Source of the DNA: Lachnospiraceae bacterium
GTDB lineage: Bacteria; Bacillota; Clostridia; Lachnospirales; Lachnospiraceae
Reading direction: 5' to 3'
DNA: 64,000 nucleotides
NCBI GenBank assembly: GCA_900757195.1
Contig: CAAEMZ010000010.1
Location: 1 to 64,000 of the forward strand
The notes beneath the pieces were generated by a model. The model did no database searches, was not told where the DNA came from, and was given only the letters and a program-made list of their open reading frames with translations. Below are positions 59,761 to 64,000 of the stretch, one piece after another (positions within the stretch are counted from its first letter, which is position 1; every line of letters begins with the position of its first letter). The translations under genes were made by a program, and so were the position numbers.

Positions 59761-60531
59761 ATGGAACATATTTTAAATTTGGAACAGGTGAAAAAATACT
59801 ATGGGGGAAAGGCCGGAAATATCACAAAGGCCGTAGACGGTATTTCTATGTATGTCGATAAGGGTGAATTTGTGGCAATTATGGGGGCGAGCGGTTCCGG
59901 GAAAACAACGCTGTTAAATTGCATTTCAACGATTGATACCGTAACCAGCGGGCATATCACAGTCAATCATCAGGACATTACGAAAATCAAAGACAGGGAT
60001 TTTGCCGATTTCCGCCGTGAAAATCTGGGGTTTATTTTTCAGGACTTTAATCTGCTGGATACACTGACGATTGAAGAAAATATTTCTTTATCGTTGGTAA
60101 TTAATAAGAAAAATCCTGCGGATATCAGGAAAAGAGTGGAGGTGATCGCGGACAGGCTGGGCATCCGGGATGTTTTGTCAAAATTTCCCTGTGAAGTTTC
60201 CGGCGGGCAAAAACAGCGCTGCGCCTGTGCAAGGGCTCTGATTAACGAACCAAAGCTTATTTTAGCGGACGAACCGACGGGAGCCCTGGATTCCAGATCT
60301 TCCAGATTATTGCTGGAAACAATGTCCGACATTAATCGCAAAATGCAGGCGACGATTTTAATGGTAACCCATGATCCGTTCAGCGCCTCTTTTTGTGAGC
60401 GCATCCTGTTTTTGAAAGACGGTAAAATATTTAACGAGATTTTCAAAGGGGAAAAAAGCAGAAAAGATTTCTTTAATGAAATCCTTGATATATTAACCCT
60501 GCTCGGAGGTGAAGTGGGAAATGTTAGGTAA
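59761..60531 (+). CDS. BceA-type ABC transporter ATPase
   Basis: A 256-residue MacB/BceA-class ATPase. Walker A MGASGSGKTTLLNCISTIDT is near residue 40, Q-loop FIFQDFNLLDTLTI, signature VSGGQKQRCACARAL and Walker B LILADEPTGALDS, with H-loop MVTHDPFSASF. The ATG at 59761 lies 9-10 bases after AAGGAAGGA; an ATG at 59752 would be too close. With the next gene it forms a transporter that senses and removes cell-wall antibiotics such as bacitracin from their lipid target. Operon order bceA-bceB-bceR-bceS. Confidence 0.93.
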   Translation: MEHILNLEQVKKYYGGKAGNITKAVDGISMYVDKGEFVAIMGASGSGKTTLLNCISTIDTVTSGHITVNHQDITKIKDRDFADFRRENLGFIFQDFNLLDTLTIEENISLSLVINKKNPADIRKRVEVIADRLGIRDVLSKFPCEVSGGQKQRCACARALINEPKLILADEPTGALDSRSSRLLLETMSDINRKMQATILMVTHDPFSASFCERILFLKDGKIFNEIFKGEKSRKDFFNEILDILTLLGGEVGNVR

Positions 60532-62518
60532 ATTAGCGGTCAGAAATACAAAACGAAGTTTAAAAGATTATTTAATCTATCTGATAACCATTACGATTTC
60601 ATTTTCCCTCATACTGGCCTTCCATCTGGTCGTGGCCTCCGATGAGGTTCTGAAATTATCTTCCGGGATGGGTTCTTTTAAAAACGTACTGACCTTTATC
60701 AATGGGATGATCGTATTTGTCATATGTTTTTTGATAAACTATACGACGCGGTTTATGTTTGAAAAGCGGAGTAAAGAACTTGGAACCTATATGCTTCTGG
60801 GGATTAAGAAAAAAAGTATTGCCTGCCTGCTTGTGATTGAAAATATACTGCTGGGCGCCGCTGCCTTTGTTTTGGCGATTCCTCTGGGATTTGCTTTCAG
60901 TCAGTTTGTGTCACTGGTTATTGTGAGACTGCTGGGAATTCCGAAGGTGATTTTTATCTCTGTAAGCGTTGGCCCCATCGGATTTCTTGCGGTTTATTTT
61001 CTTGCCATTTATGTGCTGGTGCTTCTGAATCTGTTAAGAAGAATTCGTAAAATGACGGTACATGACTTCCTTTATTTTGAGAAGCAGAATGAAAAGAAGA
61101 TGTTTGGCAGCAGCCGAAAAAGAAATATTCTTTTTGGCGTCAGTGTTCTGATCGGCGCCGGGGCCCTTTTTCTCTGGCATTCACGCTGCAGCTTTGAAAA
61201 ATTCGGTGAACAGTCAACGACGACCTGGTTAATGGTCAGCATAATCCTGTTAATCCTTAGTAGTTACGGGATATCTGCGACTTGTGCAGATATGTTGTTA
61301 TCCGTTTTACTGAAAAGTAAAAAAATGAAATATCGAAAGGATCACCTGTTTGTCGCGAGAACCTTTGCGTCTAAAGTACGGACCATGAGCTTTACATTTG
61401 GAACCCTTTCCATGCTGATATTATTGTCCTTACTCTGTCTGAATTTTTCAAGCATCAATAAAGGCGTCTATCGGACAAGTATCGAGTTAAACGCGCCCTA
61501 TGATGTTGAAGTTTTTGACTGGACGCAGCCCTTCGATGATTTTAATGAATATGTTCGGGTGATCGACGAAGATTATACAATTAATAAAATAATGATGTAT
61601 AATGTTTATAAAGAGCCCGGCCATCAAATTCAAAATTACTATGATGTGCAGTTTTATGATTACGATCCGGTCATGAAACTGAGTGATTATAATCAATGCC
61701 TTGCCCTGCGGAATATGGATCCGATCGATTTAAAGGATCATGAATATTTTCTCGTAACGAACCGTCAGTTATTATATAAGGTTGAAAATAACGAGGCCGT
61801 TCAGAGGATTCGGTTTGCCGGCGAAGAGCTTCATTTAAAAGGAATTGATACAAAGTCCTATTGGTATAATATGAATAACACAGGCAGATTTACCGTTATT
61901 GTTCCCGACGCTTATGTTCAGGGACTGGAAATCGCAGAACCGCATTTAATCGTAGATACCGTGGAAGAAACGACATCCGAATTAGAAGAAAAAATAAGGA
62001 CAGAGTTAAAGCGCTTTCTTGTAGTTACCGATGAAAATGGTGAACAGACGAAGGAGTATTACAGAGTCAATGTCCGGGGAACGGCCATCGAAGAACAAAA
62101 TTCGATGACAGCGATGATGGCCAGCATCTGTTTATATATTGCCTTTATCCTGATTTCGGCGGTTGGAACGATTCTTGCGGTACAGTCCTTAAGTGATGCG
62201 GCAAAATATACGTATCGATATCAGACATTACGGAGACTGGGGGTCAATGACAGGTCTCTGTTCCGGACAGTCCGAAAGCAATTATGGATATTGTTTGGCG
62301 TTCCTGTTATCTGCCCGGTCATTTCCAGTTTCAGTATGCTGACTTCGGTGAATCATGTCTATCAGGTGATGCTGGAAAGCAGGTTCAGTTATTTATTCTA
62401 TTTTATCGGCGGTCTGGCGATTTTCTTCTTAATATACGGAATTTACTGGATGGCGGCATATATCGGCTTTAAGCGAAATATCAGTGAGGAGCATTCGAAT
62501 GAGAATTGGGATTATTGA
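60521..62518 (+). CDS. BceB-type ABC permease with large sensor domain
   Basis: A 665-residue permease with ten predicted membrane segments. The FtsX/DUF214 core begins KLAVRNTKRSLKDYLIYLIT and includes FVICFLINYTTRFMFEKRSK ELGTYMLLGI. Between segments 7 and 8 (about residues 305-525) lies the large extracytoplasmic domain that marks BceB-like sensor permeases. The last three segments end IFFLIYGIYWMAAYIGF. GGAGGTGA lies 8 bases before ATG 60521, and the ORF overlaps bceA by 11 bases. It should form a signalling complex with the BceS-type kinase. Confidence 0.92.
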   Translation: MLGKLAVRNTKRSLKDYLIYLITITISFSLILAFHLVVASDEVLKLSSGMGSFKNVLTFINGMIVFVICFLINYTTRFMFEKRSKELGTYMLLGIKKKSIACLLVIENILLGAAAFVLAIPLGFAFSQFVSLVIVRLLGIPKVIFISVSVGPIGFLAVYFLAIYVLVLLNLLRRIRKMTVHDFLYFEKQNEKKMFGSSRKRNILFGVSVLIGAGALFLWHSRCSFEKFGEQSTTTWLMVSIILLILSSYGISATCADMLLSVLLKSKKMKYRKDHLFVARTFASKVRTMSFTFGTLSMLILLSLLCLNFSSINKGVYRTSIELNAPYDVEVFDWTQPFDDFNEYVRVIDEDYTINKIMMYNVYKEPGHQIQNYYDVQFYDYDPVMKLSDYNQCLALRNMDPIDLKDHEYFLVTNRQLLYKVENNEAVQRIRFAGEELHLKGIDTKSYWYNMNNTGRFTVIVPDAYVQGLEIAEPHLIVDTVEETTSELEEKIRTELKRFLVVTDENGEQTKEYYRVNVRGTAIEEQNSMTAMMASICLYIAFILISAVGTILAVQSLSDAAKYTYRYQTLRRLGVNDRSLFRTVRKQLWILFGVPVICPVISSFSMLTSVNHVYQVMLESRFSYLFYFIGGLAIFFLIYGIYWMAAYIGFKRNISEEHSNENWDY

Positions 62519-63158
62519 AGACGATGAAATTACCCGCATTGAACTGGCGAAACTGCTGAATGTCCGGGGATATGAAACGGTTTTATTCACAGCCTTTGAA
62601 AATTTAGCGGCAGAATTTGCAGAGAATTCCGTGGAATTGCTGCTGCTTGATATTAATCTGCCTTATGAAAACGGATATGAGGTTTGTAAAAAGATTAAAA
62701 AAATGGCGCAGGTGCCGGTTATTTTTGTTACAAGCAGGGATACGAATGTCGATGAACTGCACAGTATCCAGGCCGGCGGCATTGATTTTATTACAAAACC
62801 CTATGACACACTCATTCTTCTGGAAAAGATAAAACGCGCCCTGAAGCTGTCGGACCCGAACAACTTTCGTGAGATTGTAAAAAAGGACTGTACCCTTGAT
62901 CTGCATTTATCCATTTTAAAATATAAGGATAAAGATATCGAACTGACAAGAAATGAATTTCGTATCTTATATTATTTTTTTATGAATGATGATAAAATCA
63001 TCGGCAAAGAAGAACTTCTGGAAAAACTGTGGAACGATAAATACTATCTGGATGAAAATGTTCTTTTGGTGAATATGTCCCGCCTGAAGAAAAAAATGAG
63101 AGATATCGGTATCGTTCATCTTCTGGAAAATGTGCGGGGAAAGGGGTGGAAGCTGTGA
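62499..63158 (+). CDS. BceR-type response regulator
   Basis: A 219-residue OmpR-family regulator. The receiver has IGIIEDDEITRIELA, the Asp in ELLLLDINLPYENGYE, Thr/Ser in IFVTSRDT and Lys in FITKPYDTLILLEKI. The winged helix (130-219) reads ELTRNEFRILYYFFMN and NVLLVNMSRLKKKMRDIGI. GAGGAG lies 8 bases before the ATG at 62499, which sits inside the bceB 3' end (20-base overlap). The predicted targets are the bceA promoter and similar resistance genes. Confidence 0.93.
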   Translation: MRIGIIEDDEITRIELAKLLNVRGYETVLFTAFENLAAEFAENSVELLLLDINLPYENGYEVCKKIKKMAQVPVIFVTSRDTNVDELHSIQAGGIDFITKPYDTLILLEKIKRALKLSDPNNFREIVKKDCTLDLHLSILKYKDKDIELTRNEFRILYYFFMNDDKIIGKEELLEKLWNDKYYLDENVLLVNMSRLKKKMRDIGIVHLLENVRGKGWKL

Positions 63159-64000
63159 GCTTTTTTACATTTCTGGAAGAAAAGGCCGCAGAAATGCTGT
63201 TTCAGATGCTTTTTCTGGCAATGGTCATCTTTCTTCTGGTTTTCTATGGTGTGGACAAAATATTTATCGTATTGCTGGCGGTATTTTTTATTGGCATACA
63301 GGGAATTTTCCAGGGGTATCTGTACCGGAAGGCGATCAGGGCGGCCCGGTCGGTTATTGACCTGGCAGATAGCTCCGAGGAAAGCTATTATATTTCGGAA
63401 ATCCTGCCGAAGCCAAAGGAAATTCAAAACAAAGCCTATTATTATGCGTTAAAAAAGGCCTGCAAATCGATGAATGACAAAATCGGAAAAATTACCGAAG
63501 AAAAGCAGGAATACCAGGAATATATTGAAAGCTTCGCCCATGAAATTAAAATACCGATCGGCGCTTTGTCGCTGACCTTTGATAATGCCAAAAACTATAC
63601 GCTGAAAAAAGAAACGGATAAAATGTTTCAACTCGTCGAGCAGATGCTCTATTATGCGAGGAGTGAAGATACAGAGAAGGATTACTTTGTAAAGCCGTTG
63701 AATTTAGAAGATGTGGTGCATAATGTCCTTCTGAAATTCCGTCATGCTTTTATGGAAAAAAAGACGGTGGTTGATGTGCGGGATATCGGCCATGTCATTT
63801 ATACGGACGAAAAATGGCTGACATTTATTCTGTCCCAGATCATGCAGAACGCCATTAAATATTTTAATAAGCAGGAAAACCGTTTAACCATATTCAGTCA
63901 GGCGAAGGAAACACAGCTCCGCCTTGTCATTGAAGATAACGGCTGCGGCATAAAACCTTCCGACTTACCCAGGGTATTTGAAAAGGGATTTACAGGCTCC
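63155..64000 (+). CDS. BceS-type intramembrane-sensing histidine kinase (runs off the window)
   Basis: At least 282 residues with a GTG start overlapping the regulator stop by four bases (GTGA). Two N-terminal membrane segments (MLFLAMVIFLLVFYGV and FIVLLAVFFIGIQGIF) have almost no loop between them, the hallmark of intramembrane-sensing kinases that rely on the BceAB transporter. The phospho-His is in SFAHEIKIPIGALSLTF near residue 130; QIMQNAIKYFNKQ is the N box and EDNGCGIKPSDLPRVFEKGF the G1/F region. The last ATP-binding part is outside the window. Confidence 0.93.
   Translation, partial: MSFFTFLEEKAAEMLFQMLFLAMVIFLLVFYGVDKIFIVLLAVFFIGIQGIFQGYLYRKAIRAARSVIDLADSSEESYYISEILPKPKEIQNKAYYYALKKACKSMNDKIGKITEEKQEYQEYIESFAHEIKIPIGALSLTFDNAKNYTLKKETDKMFQLVEQMLYYARSEDTEKDYFVKPLNLEDVVHNVLLKFRHAFMEKKTVVDVRDIGHVIYTDEKWLTFILSQIMQNAIKYFNKQENRLTIFSQAKETQLRLVIEDNGCGIKPSDLPRVFEKGFTGS

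Overview
The window looks like a chromosomal segment of an anaerobic, low-to-medium GC Firmicute of the class Clostridia, most likely a Lachnospiraceae member. The reasons are the gene types and their order: a T-box-controlled tyrS, a panG-panB-panC-panD-coaBC-coaX cluster, a WYL / GNAT-YoaP / MmcQ / GyrI-like cluster, AzlCD, several MATE exporters, BceAB-RS, VanRS with a D,D-carboxypeptidase, an Agr-type GHKL/LytTR pair, and fragments of rlmD (rumA) and of TnpV. No rRNA, tRNA or CRISPR array was seen.

Region 1-6.95 kb is accessory and decaying. It starts with the end of a phage lysis cassette (holin end, terminator, amidase). Two separate C-terminal remnants of the 23S rRNA uridine methyltransferase RlmD follow. 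Both begin at the same Val-Glu-Thr-Val-Val segment, and they bracket a KilA-N protein and a dGTPase gene with a nonsense codon. Next come a TnpV remnant, the second half of a MATE exporter, an intact SGNH esterase and a collapsed diguanylate cyclase.

Region 6.98-16.5 kb is mostly stress and regulation. It holds a minus-strand alkylation-repair operon (ogt, alkA, an Ada-type regulator without methyltransferase domain), a TetR regulator with two alpha/beta hydrolases, and a MarR/flavodoxin operon with a clear operator-promoter. A WYL-regulator operon, a zinc-ribbon/MORN-repeat protein carrying a recent 294-bp duplication, and a cupin complete it.

Region 16.5-36.5 kb is largely housekeeping: T-box plus tyrS, a GGDEF protein, a TauE/SafE permease, a MerR-TipAS regulator, an ABC-2 exporter, a uracil permease, a YwqG-like protein, two MATE exporters, DegV, an SNF symporter, a YkgJ cysteine-cluster protein, an EamA permease, a 3-hydroxyacyl-CoA dehydrogenase, pyrC and a CcdA-TlpA fusion. 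A 103-bp repeat occurs twice in opposite orientation, once inside the tyrS leader and once before the uracil permease. 

Region 36.5-41.7 kb is an almost complete pantothenate-to-CoA operon. Its leader contains a small hairpin with two bulged adenosines, as described for the pan RNA motif, and a second hairpin that pairs across the ribosome-binding site of the first gene.

Region 41.8-64 kb holds a cytidylate-kinase-like protein, a third MATE exporter, a radical SAM enzyme, a PAP2 phosphatase, AzlCD, a thioesterase with an aconitase-like hydratase, and VanRS-type regulation next to a D,D-carboxypeptidase. Then comes an AT-richer block (52.4-59.5 kb): an unrecognised cytosolic protein, an Agr-type response regulator and kinase, an unrecognised membrane protein, a lipoprotein, two unusual ABC permeases and an ATPase. 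A BceAB-RS antimicrobial-peptide sensing and detoxification module runs off the right edge.
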